A DNA stretch of 64,000 nt, from the NCBI GenBank assembly GCA_964019055.1, contig OZ025224.1, positions 6,075,994 to 6,139,993 on the forward strand. Direction: 5' to 3'. A model generated the notes under the pieces. The model was given only the letters and a program-made list of their open reading frames with translations. It ran no database searches and was not told where the DNA came from. This DNA comes from Anthopleura xanthogrammica (Eukaryota > Cnidaria > Anthozoa > Actiniaria > Actiniidae). Both the position numbers and the translations under genes were made by a program. Shown in pieces: positions 1 to 11,486 of this stretch; within the stretch, counting starts at the first letter, position 1; each line of letters opens with the position of its first letter.

Positions 1-227
1 CTGTCCGTCTGTCCGTCTGTCCGTCTGTCCGTCTGTCCGTCTGTCCGTCTGTCCGTCTGTCCGTCTGTCCGTCTGTCCGTCTGTCCGTCTGTCCGTCTGT
101 CCGTCTGTCCGTCTGTCCGTCTGTCCGTCTGTCCGTCTGTCCGTCTGTCCGTCTGTCCGTCTGTCCGTCTGTCCGTCTGTCCGTCTGTCCGTCTGTCCGT
201 CTGTCCGTCTGTCCGTCTGTCCGTCTG
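1..227. repeat. Octamer microsatellite (CTGTCCGT)n
   Basis: Uninterrupted tandem copies of CTGTCCGT, about 28 units, touching the left edge, so the true length is unknown. It decays into CTGCATG and then single-copy sequence. Confidence 0.95.
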
Positions 228-1126
228 CATGTATATGTAAGTCCGTCCGGTAATCAACGGATTTTATGGGGAGGCACCTGTCTGTCTGTCAAGTTGATAA
301 GCCTTTCCTTTCTTTTTTTTATTTATTTTATATTTTTTATTTATTTCTTCTTTCTTTTCATTTAAAACTATGCCAATCTGTCCGCACATGGAGGACAATG
401 GTGCGCTGCCATGCTTTTACTTTTCTCTCTGATCAGGTCTCTCTCTATTGACGGAGCTGACTTATCACTCAACGAGAATGTTTGATCACTCACCGTATCG
501 AAATATCACGGTACCAGTGATATCCAGAATGAGGCAGGTGAGAACAATAACCATTGGTAATCCACATGCATAGTAGCAGTATTTGAGGAATGTAAAATTG
601 CCTGACGATGCACGAGCTGATGCATAACATCACAAAAATAGTATTGTAAATAATATCATATATTGCTTATCTTGAAATAGAAAAAATATAAAGCAAGAAA
701 GAAAGAAGGAAATAAAGAAACAAAGAAAGAAAGGAAGAATAAGATGGGGGAAGAAGGGAGGCCCAGAAGAAACAAAAATGAAAGAAAAACAAACACGGCA
801 AACAAACTAACAAACATTAATACAAAAAACAAAAAAACAAAAAAAACAACGACAATAAAACAATGAGAACAGCAATGAATTTTAAGAGCCTTTTAAAAAA
901 AAAACATTTGCTTCAAAAGATAAAGAAACAAAGAAGGACGGGAAAGGTCATTATCTTGTGTTTGTCTTAGTTTCTTTAACGAGAGATCTTGCAATGCTGG
1001 TATAGTTTAAATGTTTAGGATTGTTAGTAAAAGGAGTTGCGTCACCCTGTTCCCCTGAGGGATGGAGAAAACAAGGGAGTCACTAGTCAATCGTTATGAA
1101 GTAGGCAAACAAAATCATTCAATCAA
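228..1126. other. No gene seen; purine-rich low-complexity DNA
   Basis: Pyrimidine-rich (about 305-360) and then GAAA/CAAA-rich low-complexity tracts (about 690-935). It lies downstream of the last visible GPCR exon on the minus strand and should be intron, but no exon could be recognised in it. Confidence 0.5.
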
Positions 1127-1152
1127 TCAAGACTTGAAATCGAAGTACTTAC

Positions 1153-4100
1153 TTTCCATCACAAATGTTTTCATAACGTCAAAAGCCATGACACTCATCC
1201 ACGCAAAGCAGGTTAGCAAAAAGTAGTGAAGTAAGACAGCTATAGATACACACATCCACCTGATCTCGTTGGCAAGATTTAGCATCACCATTAGATACAA
1301 AACCTGATACACGATTAAGCACGTTGTCAAACTCATCAATATTTTCCCTGGCCTGTTTCGTAGTGCTTTGAGAATAAAATATATTACCAAAAGAGCAATT
1401 TCTGCAAGAAATGACAATGCAAATCCGGCGAAGTTCAGGATCTGACGATCGGTAATACTGCTGATTTCTTCTACTTCGGGTTTACCATTTACTTTGTTTG
1501 GACGACAAACCTCTACACCTGACTGCCTTCTGTTGTAGCTTCCATTGGAGTAAATTTGATCGAGAAGGGGTATGAAGATGCTGAGGTTTTGGTAAAACAC
1601 AACGTAAGTTATATTGATTAACATAGTTTTACTGCAATTTAGAGGGCGGAGAGATTGTAGAGTGGTTGTGTCGTTTGTAGTGTGTTCCGGATATTCGTAA
1701 TTTCTCAAAATCACTTGCACCTTTCTAACGTCCTCTGAAAGTAACCGCTTTCCATATCCTTTCGTTGGCACCGCCATTCTAATTGGACTGTCCAATATTG
1801 GATTTACAACTCGGAATACTGAAGTAAGATCTGTCGTTATCCACAGACGCACGATCCGCAAGGCCATGCCTTCAGCTGTAGGTCTTTCATTCTTTTCTTT
1901 ATGTATGGATATTTCTAATTCGAGTGGAACTATGAAAGTGATTTTCAGGGAGGCAGAACCATTAGCAGGACTCAACAACGCGTTCTTCTTGCAAATATTT
2001 GCATATTCCTCGTTACACAGAGAGCAGTGTGGATTTTCCCAGTTATTTTTTACAGCGTAACCTGTTTGAAAGGGCATCTTATATAAACCGCATACCTTGT
2101 TTGCCCAGTACTCTGATTCTTTGTTGTATCGAAATGGATCAACTGGTTTACACAGCAAACATGGGTCTCGAGATGAAATGCATTTAGATGAAAACTTCTT
2201 TTGTGTTTTACTTGGAAAAACAACGAGATGGCAGTAGGTTTCATTAGATGGTTTTGTGCCCTCGGTATTAGTATGGTTTGTCTGTTTTTCGTCTTTCTGA
2301 CATTGCTCAAGTTCAAGTTTCCAGAAGCTCGAGGTCGTGGCCGTTGCGTTATGGCACTTGGCACAGAACATATTTTGATAGGACACTTTTGTTGTGTTGT
2401 CAAAAACGGGAATTCTTTCCGGCAGACTGGCCTGTGACATGCATTTTCTACTGATCGTCTGGTTGTTATAGTTGTTTGGACATTTGCTTATGACAACAAC
2501 ATCGTCAATACAACGATAAATAGAGTGATGGTTTGTCGGCCAATATTCCCTGTTACTTGGCCTACAACTGCAAACAAACGCAAGGATAATGTTGGCATAA
2601 AACTAGTTACTAGTCGCCCCGCTATTGCTGTAGGCAATGCACCATGTCGAAACTATATTATTTGTTAGACATAATCTAGAAGTCCGATATGCAACAAGGA
2701 CTTCTGCAATCTATCAATGACTATAACACTTAACCATTATTGGATGAGGTTGACGGCATGATATTGTTTATAAGTTAACAAGACTGATCTTGTCTTATCT
2801 GGCAAAGCCGCATACGAACGAATTATTCCATTCTTGGCAAATTAAACTTGACATGACCCATAAATATAAAATGAATTTTCATTTTATTCTGTATGAAATT
2901 GCTCGTGACCCTGTAGGAGACTTTCCAAGTACTGGGCTAGAAATAAAATCACTTAGTGACTTTGAATGATAAATTTCTAGAAATTCTACAACATCAATAT
3001 ATTGAGGCTGATGTTGCCGCCACCATCTTAACTCAATTAGTAGGGAGCGTCAATCGGTCTGTTGTGCGGGAGGATAATTAAGGTTCTGCCTTAAATTAGT
3101 TATTACATCTGCAGATGGTTTGGATGAACACGTTAATGGCTGTCCCGTCCCTATCAACTAGAAACGGTAAAAGAGCTAGGACCACGAGTTTATCAGTTGA
3201 ATTACTGTCAAGTTTTATCCTCCATAAATAAAGTAGATTTATTCATTTTTTTCTATGTTGATGTTCTGTTGATTGTTTTAAATATCTACTGATGTAATTC
3301 GAAATAGTAAAGGAAAAGAAAAATTCATAAGAAATAAAATTTGTTATTGGCCGTCTTTTTTATGTTGTACTGAATAATATTTCAAAAAATTTACAGGTGA
3401 CACTTGTTTACATGCCTTTCATAATTACATCGTTTAGACAGCCGATGGGCTCTTTCTTGCCTGCATTAGCATACATGTCTCCTACGCTTAGCAGTGAAAC
3501 AAAAACATTACAAAGAAACGAAATGTAATTAAATACAAGGAAGAAAAAAATACAAGAGGAAATTGAAATTCAAAAAAAAAAAAAAAAAAAAAATGAAAAA
3601 AAATACGGGAATGGCTTAAATAATCCCCAAAATTGACACTGAAGTCTACCAAATACAACTGATAAACGCATTAAAAGAAAAGGACAATTCGAAAGAAAAG
3701 TGGAAAGAAAGAAAGAAGGAAAGAAACAAAGAAACAAAGAAATGAAGAAACAAACAAACAAACAAACAAATAAAGAAACAAACAAACAAACAAACAAAGA
3801 AACAAAGAAAATTTACGTATACCGTGATAGGTAGTCGTAGCAGCAGTCACCAAGAGTCATGCAGATCTCATCACAGTAGCATTTGAATGTATGGACAAAC
3901 GATCGCTGACTTCTCTTGTTACATCTTCCTTTGCAATTATACCCCATCATTATATGCCATTGGCCCATTGACCACTCTGGAGTCTTGTTTTCAATCTCTA
4001 GTAAGACTTTAAGGCTTATATTTTTGTGAGCAAAACGAAATATCAAATCATCTATGGAATCTAAGCAAAAAGAACATGAGACGCATTACTTAAAAGAATC

Positions 4101-4224
4101 ATGAAAGGTGGGGTCGAAACTTGTTTTACTTACCGGTAGTATTTAGCACTTTTGCCTCATCGATGACAAGAAAAACAAGAAAAAAGTACTTAAGCAAGTT
4201 CAAAGGCACAGAACCTGATACCAT
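1153..4224 (-). CDS. Somatomedin-B domain adhesion-like GPCR, 5' part (three exons)
   Basis: Predicted cell-surface receptor, partial. Exon 1 (4224-4134) starts at an ATG and encodes a hydrophobic signal peptide. Exon 2 (4060-3823) encodes a somatomedin B-type module: CKGRC, then CYCDEIC, then GDCCYDY. Exon 3 (2567-1153) encodes a cysteine-rich ectodomain of roughly 340 residues with many NxT/S sites, then three hydrophobic helices (ILNFAGFALSFLAEIALLVI, a segment after RNRPGKILMS, and a segment beginning WMCVSIAVLL), as in secretin/adhesion-type receptors. Donors (GTAAGT, GTATAC, GTAAGT) and AG acceptors keep phase across all joins: exon 1 leaves one base, exons 1+2 leave two. The donor at 1147-1152 shows that helices 4-7 lie left of this window. 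No GPS autoproteolysis motif was recognised. Such SMB receptors are common in cnidarian genomes; ligand unknown. Confidence 0.8.
3570..3812. repeat. A-rich low-complexity tract in GPCR intron 2
   Basis: A homopolymer A run near 3573-3592, then GAAA and CAAA/CAAACAAA repeats. It ends next to the exon 2 donor site. Reading frames on both strands here are products of the repeat. Confidence 0.8.
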
Positions 4225-4692
4225 GATGGCTGTAATAAATAACCGCGTTTGGATGTATACTTTCCCTTTTTAAAAACATAGACTTTGACTTTCAAATTAG
4301 AAGCAGAAAAAAAATTAAAGTCTTTGAACGTTGTCAGCATAAAACTATAAGAGCCCTGGCTATTAATATCTTATAAGATATGAACCTATAAAAATGCCCA
4401 TCTACTGTATTACTTGGGAATAAACAAAAAAAATAATGGAAAATTATAGAATTTATGAACGTGATGCAAATCGCCTAAGGGAAGTTTACAATGTCATTAA
4501 TTCATTGGTTGGTGTCCCCCTGCTAAGCATTCTGACTATTTCATGCTGACTATACTTACACATTTGGTTAACATTTGGTTCCTTAAGGTTGCTGATCTAT
4601 TTTTGTTTTTGCTTTGTTTTTTGTTATATATTTTAGTTTAGAGATGATAACTAGCGGTAAGCTAGTGTGGGCTGCGTCGGTGTTTCTAATGA
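4225..4692. other. Upstream region of the GPCR gene; no gene seen
   Basis: AT-rich intergenic sequence upstream of the GPCR start on the minus strand. It should contain that gene's promoter and 5' UTR, but no clear TATA box or other element could be assigned. Confidence 0.4.
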
Positions 4693-4808
4693 AATAGTTG
4701 TGATAAAAAGATAAATTTTACACCGTAAAAAATAAGAAAGATCACTTACTAGTGAGTGATCTTTCTTATTTTTTACGGTGTAAAATTTATCTTTTTATCA
4801 CAACTATT
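4693..4808. repeat. Perfect inverted repeat, 54-bp arms, 8-nt loop
   Basis: Arms 4693-4746 and 4755-4808 are exact reverse complements over 54 bases, separated by TACTAGTG. The left arm begins AATAGTTGTGATAAAAAG and ends AAAGATCACT. Either a very young MITE-like palindrome or an inverted duplication. A transcript would form a long perfect hairpin. Confidence 0.95.
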
Positions 4809-4910
4809 TTAGTTTAGCTTAGCTTTGTTTTAAAAATGTGAAAATTGCGGCCAGGTTCATGATAATTTTTCATTCACTAGTAGACTTTGGCTTAAATTGT
4901 ATAAAAAAAT

Positions 4911-4955
4911 TATACAGATGTTTCGGTCTGGGCTCATATCTTCTTCAGTGTAAAG
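4911..4955 (-). ncRNA. Hammerhead ribozyme-like core in Penelope LTR (left arm)
   Basis: On the minus strand: CTGAAGA (fits CUGANGA), then a stem-loop, then CGAAAC followed by ATC. Short flanks TACA and TGTA can pair as stem I. Penelope-like elements are known to carry minimal hammerhead motifs in their LTRs. Stem II is imperfect here, so activity is doubtful. Confidence 0.5.
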
Positions 4956-5523
4956 ACCCTTAGTGTTACACGCGCATTTTGAAACTAGTTGTTAGTATTA
5001 CGCGCGCATTTTAAATATATTTATAAGCGCAAGCTGTTCTAGAAGTTACAAGTGTTTTGTAAATGTTAGGGATCTGAATATGATCATTACCCGAGTTTTC
5101 ATCTAATTCAGATTAGAACAATCACTGGTACCAGTTGCTCTCCCCTTCTACCACCCGAGCCGTTTCAAAGTTAAACTCGTGTCCCATTTAGTTTGCATGC
5201 TGAACGATCTTCGAAGATTTCTGCGAGCGCTTTCAAAAATGTTGCAGACGCAGACATCATCTCCAGGCATTTTCGGAAAGTGCAAGTAGCGCGCGTGATC
5301 TTGCCCGAAAATGTCTCTTTTTCATGCCTGGGCCAGCGATATTTTTTGAAAGCGCTTGCGCATCTCGAAAATGATCTATTGCTCTTTTGTGTTCTGAAAG
5401 GATTTTGAAGGGATCTCTCCGTAAAGTTTTATTCTGAACACTTAACTTGCTCATGGCATTCTAGAATGATCATATTCAACTAGTTTTAAAATGCGCGTGC
5501 AACATTAGTATACTAATGGTCTT

Positions 5524-5566
5524 TACACTGAAGAAGGTCTGAGACCAGACCGAAAAGTCTGTATAA
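5524..5566 (+). ncRNA. Hammerhead ribozyme-like core in Penelope LTR (right arm)
   Basis: CTGAAGA (5528-5534), a strong stem II hairpin (GGTCTG paired with CAGACC), GAAA (5552-5555), then AGTC with flanking TACA/TGTA able to form stem I. GTC is a permitted cleavage triplet. Stem III would be minimal, as described for Penelope-type hammerheads, which may act as dimers. Best preserved of three copies here. Confidence 0.55.
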
Positions 5567-5640
5567 TTATGTTACAATTCAAGCCAGTGCCCACTTGTCA
5601 GTTAGAAATAGGCTTGTTTTGTTTGCTTAAGTTTTTTATG

Positions 5641-5945
5641 CATTCATTTGTTCACTCATCCATTCATACATTCATTCGCTCGTTCGTTCGTTCGTTTGTT
5701 CACTCACTCACTCACTCGCTTACTCATTCATTAATCCATCCATCCATCCATCCTTTCGTTCATTCATCCTTCCATCCATCCATCCATCCATCCATCCATC
5801 CATTCATTCATTCATTCATTCATTCATTCATTCATTCATTCATTCATCCATCCATCCATCCATCCGTCCGTCCGTCCATTCGTTCGTTCATTTATTCATT
5901 CATTCATTCATTCATTCATTTATTCATTCATTCATTCATTCACAT
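5641..5945. repeat. Imperfect (CATT/CATC)n tetranucleotide array
   Basis: Interleaved ATTC, ATCC, GTTC and ACTC tetramers. The 143-residue frame it creates (Ser/Ile/His/Pro-rich) is a product of the repeat and not a credible gene. Confidence 0.9.
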
Positions 5946-6364
5946 TTATTCAACAGCTGATATATATCTATCATACATATTGAACATTTTAGGTATTTGA
6001 GTACTATACTCAGTTTATAGAGGTTCTACGTAATCATGCATCGGTGTTCATGCATATGTTTATAGATCGATGGCAAAGCATTACCATTTCCAGATGGTGC
6101 CAAGCAGGGTTCGTGATTATAATAATAATAACGTCTTTATTTACCGAGGATATTACACGAAATAGTGTAAAAACACTAATAAACTTGTTGCCCTCAAGTT
6201 TGCAGTTAACTATAAATATTTTGGCCAATTTTCAGTTAACTGCTAATTAATTTTACAAGCGCTGGCCATAATATTGAACCAAAATAACAAAGATGTCAGT
6301 TAACTGTTAACTTTCATTTGTCGATCAGTTAATTACTAATTTTTAGGCCAATTCTCATGTAGTG
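5946..6364. other. No gene seen
   Basis: AT-rich sequence with several short copies of CAGTTAACTG-like palindromes (about 6205-6330) and a small ATAATAATA run. No coding or RNA gene recognised. Confidence 0.4.
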
Positions 6365-6980
6365 AAAGCGCATATAAGCCCTACAGCTTTGAATTGAAAT
6401 GATTTGAAAGCCCTGAGAAAATAAATAAGAATGGCGTTTACTATTCTTTGATATCTCTTTTCGCCTGCCGAGATATTCGACATTTAAAGACATACTCAAA
6501 AGTTAAATCATCAAATAGAGAATATCTCTGCGAAAATTAATCAAACGTAGCTGAAACTTTTGCTGGTTATAGAACAGAGTAAAACATTGGTCAGTTCAGC
6601 AGGTTTCATGGTGTTGCTATGGAAACGCTCTAGGACACAGGCCATTATCACAAAAACATAACGAAATTTCAATTTTTGGCTTATTTTTTGAATACTGGTT
6701 TTATTTCAAGTCAAATAAGAGTACCTACAATGGGCTTCGTTACTGCCATAATAATAAGTAAAAAAATCATTCCCAGAAGAAATAATTGAGGATTCTTTTT
6801 TTATCTTGAGAAGAGCCTGGGTCCGAGGGTGTTTCCATGGCAACACCATCAAGCATACCAAACTTACTGTCTTACCCTGATCTATAACCAACATAAATTT
6901 CAGCCACTTTGGGTTAATTTTTGCAGAGATATTCTCTATTTGATGATGTGACTTTTGACTAGGTCTTTAAATGAGGTCAT
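6365..6980. mobile_element. Fold-back repeat element (inverted halves)
   Basis: About 6365-6640 (+) and 6700-6980 (inverted) are related: both hold ATCAAATAGAGAATATCTCTGC, the conserved GTAGCTGAAACTT region and a GGTGTTGC(T/C)ATGGAAAC region (inverted in the second half). A third copy is at 18965-19230. No coding capacity, so probably non-autonomous. Confidence 0.7.
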
Positions 6981-7440
6981 CATTTCGTAAGTTCTTTGTC
7001 GGTAAGATAAGGTAAGGTTACAGTACGACTACGAATTTGCTGTACTCTTTCCCACTCATACGAAAACCGCTCTAACTCGGACCGAGATTTTGTGTGACTG
7101 GTACCAGAATTTTGCAAAATTTTGGGCTGGCAAATGGGATTAGGACCCCCCCCCCCCCCCCTCCCCCCTTTCAGGACCCTCAAAAAAAATAAAATTATTG
7201 TAAACAGAGTGAAAAAGTACGGATGCAATGTGTATATGTGTATATGTATGTGTATATGTTAATTTGTTCATCAGGGTCGATCTCTTCACATACTTTACAA
7301 AAGAAAGCTTATCTGGATATTTTTTTAAGTTGATCTTTTTGTCGCTTCTATATGCCGAGTTCTTAAAAACGTAATTTTTCTTTTTAGGTATGTCTAATGA
7401 TAAACAAGCAAGAGTACCAAGACACCCATTTTAGGATTGT

Positions 7441-7743
7441 AGTTTATTTATATATTTAACAAGGATTTCAGACTTTTCGTGGTTTTGTTTTAACAATTGT
7501 TCACTTTTGCCGTTCATATGGATTAAGACATTTACCAATTGTACAATAACTCCCGAGGCATTTTACACCCTTGCAAACTAGAGGTTGATCGTCACTGCAG
7601 CAGTCAATGTTACCTCTGCATTGTTGATTCTTTCCCTGGCAACCACGTTTTCCTGGGAAGAACTCATCCAACATATTGTACGCATTGGCACTCAAAACAC
7701 AAACAGCAAGAACAAACAGTAAGGTGGTCTTCATTGTAATCTG
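7441..7743 (-). CDS. Small secreted cysteine-rich (ICK/toxin-like) peptide precursor; CDS 7501-7734
   Basis: An intact 77-residue precursor. Residues 1-18 are a classic signal peptide (MKTTLLFVLAVCVLSANA). A short pro-region ends in a basic GKR at about residue 30, followed by a compact mature part with eight cysteines, including an adjacent CC pair, spaced as in inhibitor-cystine-knot peptides (C-x6-C-x5-CC-x8-C-x4-C-x4-C-x4-C). A TTCACAG acceptor lies just upstream of the ATG, implying a 5' UTR intron, and an AATAAA signal lies downstream near 7443 on the minus strand. The peptide would be secreted; venom, defence or signalling roles are all possible and sequence alone does not choose. No breaks seen. 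Confidence 0.75.
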
Positions 7744-8244
7744 TGAATAAATATATGAATAAAAATTCAGTTAACGCTTTTGAAAATAACTAGTCAGGAA
7801 ATTTTCGCTGCACATAGATTGCATCAGCCTTCCTTCCCCCTTGCAAATATATTCACCTCTTGCTTTCGAAGCTGTTTTTGGTGAATTATCTGGTATTTCC
7901 CCCAACAAGGTCTCTGTCGTTCCTATTCCTGTGTTAGCTTGAAGATACTGAACAAATCCTCAACTGAATCCTCATCTTAAGAAGGATCAAACTGTTATTT
8001 ATTTGACCAATCGGAGATCATTATTAATCCTACCTTTAATCCTACTTCAGGACCTATATTCTTCTAAAGATCTTTGTTAACAATAAACTTTTCTTTACAA
8101 TACTTTTATTTTTTAGAGCCTAGATGGTTAAAGTCGGGCTGCACGCAAGCTAAGATGGCCAAGCATAATGGACTTTCGATGCGGTTCTTCACGATATTTC
8201 GACGGCGTGGATGATCGACAGTAGAACACAGTACAGAGAAAACC
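7744..8244. other. Upstream of the cysteine-rich peptide gene; no other gene
   Basis: Should contain the peptide gene's promoter and non-coding first exon on the minus strand; neither could be placed. No repeat or RNA gene seen. Confidence 0.35.
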
Positions 8245-8382
8245 TATAGACCCCTTGCAGCACGTCGGAATGCAGCTCAATTTGGAGGACACAACAATAG
8301 GTTCCAATTCTCAGGATATTGAAATTCTTTTGTTTTGTCCTCCAAATTGAGCTGCTTTGACGTCACATGAAAGGGGTCTATA
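8245..8382. mobile_element. MITE, about 50-bp inverted ends (TATAGACCCCTT...)
   Basis: Begins TATAGACCCCTT and ends AAGGGGTCTATA. The arms also share GCAGCTCAATTTGGAGGACA. 138 bp, no coding capacity. A short variable centre separates the arms. Confidence 0.85.
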
Positions 8383-8853
8383 TTGAACAATGGCAATTCA
8401 CCATAGTGCTTCTTCATCCATTCATGCATTTGAAGCTAATGTTTATGGTATTGTTACCCTGATCTCTTGATTCACGAAGTCAATAAGCAATCGTGACCAA
8501 ACGTATTTTTATAACTCTTTTATCATTCTTATTGTACAGACCAGTTCTAAAAGCTAAAAAAACGAGTGTATTTCAAATATTACATCATTTCAAATGCATG
8601 AAACTACAGGAGTATTTCTATTAAAGCTATTACTGTAAACGAAACATCCATCGAGACTGATCAAGCTGAATCTGGCATCCTGTGTTTATTGGGGTGGAAC
8701 TAGTTTTGGTACGCCGGACCACACGAAAACAATTTTTCCCAAAAAATGCTCTGGAATTTCTAAGATTTCGGCCGATAGTCAATGTACTTATTACTAATTC
8801 AGTATATAAGGGTCAAAACAAAACTGAGCCTTTTTCGGATCGAGTAAATTTCT

Positions 8854-9113
8854 CTTAACCCTATTCGGCCTGAGAGGGGGGGGGGGGGGGGGAGGCGATT
8901 GTGCCCGTACCGAATTTGATACTGAACAAATTTTTAACATTGAACGGGTGGTCGTGAATCTTCGTGACCTTTTCAAAAAAATAATCAGAAATTTACGAAT
9001 TTTCATGATTATCGGCCTTATGTTGCTAAGTTACAGAACGCGGGCATAATGAGCCCCCCCCCCTCCCCCTAGGCCAAGTAAGGAAAAAAAAGCCCAGGCC
9101 GAATAGGGTTAAG
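8854..9113. mobile_element. MITE with 19-bp TIRs (CTTAACCCTATTCGGCCT)
   Basis: Left end CTTAACCCTATTCGGCCT at 8854 and its reverse complement ending at 9113. Internal poly-G (about 8875-8893) and poly-C (about 9054-9070) tracts sit next to the TIRs in mirrored positions, extending the hairpin. Confidence 0.8.
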
Positions 9114-9224
9114 AACTGATAATCTGATCATGAAATATTCATTTCTTTTGGAAACTTAATTTATTTTACTAATCATTCACACATGTTGTGTATTTTGCGA
9201 TATACGTCTTGTAAGAGGATTTGT

Positions 9225-9766
9225 CACACTAGCCTTCGGCTCGTGGTTGTATATCTGATACAACACGGCCACTCATATTGTATATATTACATATTATATC
9301 TTGATAGCGTAGAATGTAAATCAATAAGGCCCCTCTCTATTACACTCTCTAATAAGCCCCCTCACTACCCCCCCTGCCCAAACGTGCCTGAAATAAGTAA
9401 GCCCTCCCCGGGTTCTTAATATCTTAATAGAGGAATTACGAACGGCATTCAGTGAATGTTTTGGAAGGACAAAATACAAATTATAACATCAAGAAACTAA
9501 CTGGCTGCTGATCAAAAGCGAAAGGAAATTTAGCCTCTACCTCGCTTTTATCGTGGCGACTATATTTCATTCACAGACATTGGGTCGTGCTTGTTTTTTT
9601 CTTTTGTTATCACATTTATATTATTTATATATGTGTATTAGTAACCATACCTAATGTTATGTTTGAAATATATGTTATGTTATGAAAATATTCTAAAGTT
9701 TATTATTATATATACAATATGAGTGGCCGTGTTGTATCAGATATACAACCACGAGCCGAAGGCGAG
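9225..9766. mobile_element. Fold-back element with GTTGTATCAGATATACAAC-type arms
   Basis: About 9225-9295 and 9705-9766 are inverted copies (GCCTTCGGCTCGTGGTTGTA, then TCTGATACAACACGGCCACT). A related but diverged arm follows at about 9765-9815, and another trace is near 9920-9940. The centre is AT-rich without ORFs. Confidence 0.7.
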
Positions 9767-10261
9767 TGATTGTATACCTGATACAATACGGACACGAATA
9801 TTGTATATTACTTATGAAACGTCTAGGTGTATACATTCATGTTCTACTAAAATTTTAAAGATAAAATTGAAATTGGCTGAGAAAATTGGAGTTAAAGTTT
9901 ATGCAAATCAGGACGATTTTGTATCAGACATACAACGTCCTCCATGGACAATGATTTCTATTGTGTTTTCCTCATTAATTATTCATGAGTTTTATGATAT
10001 TCATTTAGTGAATTATAATATATTATTTTGAAGTATAACAGTTATAAATAATTATTTAACAACCCCCCCTTATATAGCTCCCAAAAATAACATGTCCCCC
10101 CTTCCCCCCATGCACTAAGAAATAAAAGTCTCCTAATATTTAGTAAATAAACCCCTTCTGGCGGCTGGGATCGGCTGATAGTGTCCGAGGATGAGAAATG
10201 GTCCTAAAAAAGATCATTTGGCCGAGAAGCGAAGCTTTTCGTGTTTCCTGGCGTAGTTTTC
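9767..10261. other. No gene seen
   Basis: Contains the diverged fold-back arm near 9765-9815, a C-rich stretch around 10065-10115 and nothing recognisable as a gene. Confidence 0.4.
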
Positions 10262-10320
<59 letters not shown>

Positions 10321-10396
10321 TGATGCTAATAATAATAATATTAATAATAATAATAATAATAATAATGATGCTAATAATAATCATAATAATAATAAA
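10262..10396. repeat. (AAT)n microsatellite with ATG/CTA interruptions
   Basis: Trinucleotide AAT repeat. It produces poly-Asn and poly-Ile reading frames that should not be annotated. Confidence 0.95.
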
Positions 10397-10732
10397 TCTT
10401 GGGTTACAGATAAAGTGAGACTTTAGATACAACCAGTCTTTGTATTTTACCCTTACTTGTTTGTAAAAACCGAGTTTCTTTGTTCTCCGTGTTTTTTCTT
10501 TTCTTTATTTTTTACGTTTTCCCCTTCTACTGGACGAATATCCCTTCGGACGGGGGATATCGCCTGATACCCGTCCAGCACGTGACCCATTTGAACCAAT
10601 GACAGCGCGCGAAAATTCATCGTTGGGTTATGATCGTAAATATTTGTGAGTGTTTAGATGATGAAACCCTGAGTATGGTGTGACACTGTGTGTGGTATTT
10701 TTTCCCCATATTATTCAATATTTTCCCATCAT

Positions 10733-11418
10733 TCACGATTCAGTGTTGCACTGATTATAATCTACAGTATAATCAAAATGAATCTTTCGTAATTTATCCC
10801 AAAACATCAAGGAGAGTATCGTCTGAGGACCGCTCCTGAAATATTGAGGTCCAAAACCTTTATAGAAACCAGAGAAGCCTTCTTTATAAAAGATCTTCTT
10901 AAAACAGTCCCAAATTCCTTTGTAAAAAATCCCTTGTCCTGATTGGCTGACGTTTTGATTGAATAGTCGCGTGCTGACGACATCCAAGGGAGTCATGGTA
11001 ACGACAAGGGCAATGCTACTAATAAAACTGGCCAAGGCAGGAATCAACCAACTATCTGGTCTAAATAAGTGCCCACTTTTGATAAAGTCTTTAGTAACGT
11101 CGAAAGTAGATAGTTGTGTTGAAGTTCCAATGGCGTTTCTTGGTACCCCAGCGCTGACACCACGCCAGAGTCCACGAATCCCGTGCTGGGTATATATTGT
11201 TTGTACTGCGTGTGATAGTCCCGTGTGAGCATGTTGATATCCTACTGCAATGTTATGGGCAGCTTGAGACTGGAACTGAGTTTTCAACTAGGAAAAAATA
11301 AAGTATGGATCATGTTCCTGTTATAGTGCATGAATAGGTCAGTCTCATGTGGTTGTATGATGTTACGTGCTAAGCTATGCTGCGCATGTGAAGTGATGTA
11401 TTATGATGTGATTTGTTG

Positions 11419-11486
<68 letters not shown>

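Larger units (their letters stand above)
4890..5585. mobile_element. Penelope-like element remnant in fold-back arrangement
   Basis: The flanks (about 4890-4990 and 5470-5585) are inverted copies of a Penelope-type LTR fragment with the TTTCGGTCTGG...CTTCTTCAGTG core. Between them, on the minus strand near 5160-5200, is a decayed piece resembling the conserved HAN-x-x-GHEF segment of the GIY-YIG endonuclease, also seen in the fragment at 15936-16385. The central part (about 5220-5385) is itself an imperfect inverted repeat around GAGCGCTTTCAAAAA. No intact ORF remains. Confidence 0.7.

Noticed and set aside
5569..6000. 143-residue Ser/His/Ile-rich frame
   Set aside because: Translation of an imperfect tetranucleotide repeat next to a Penelope remnant.
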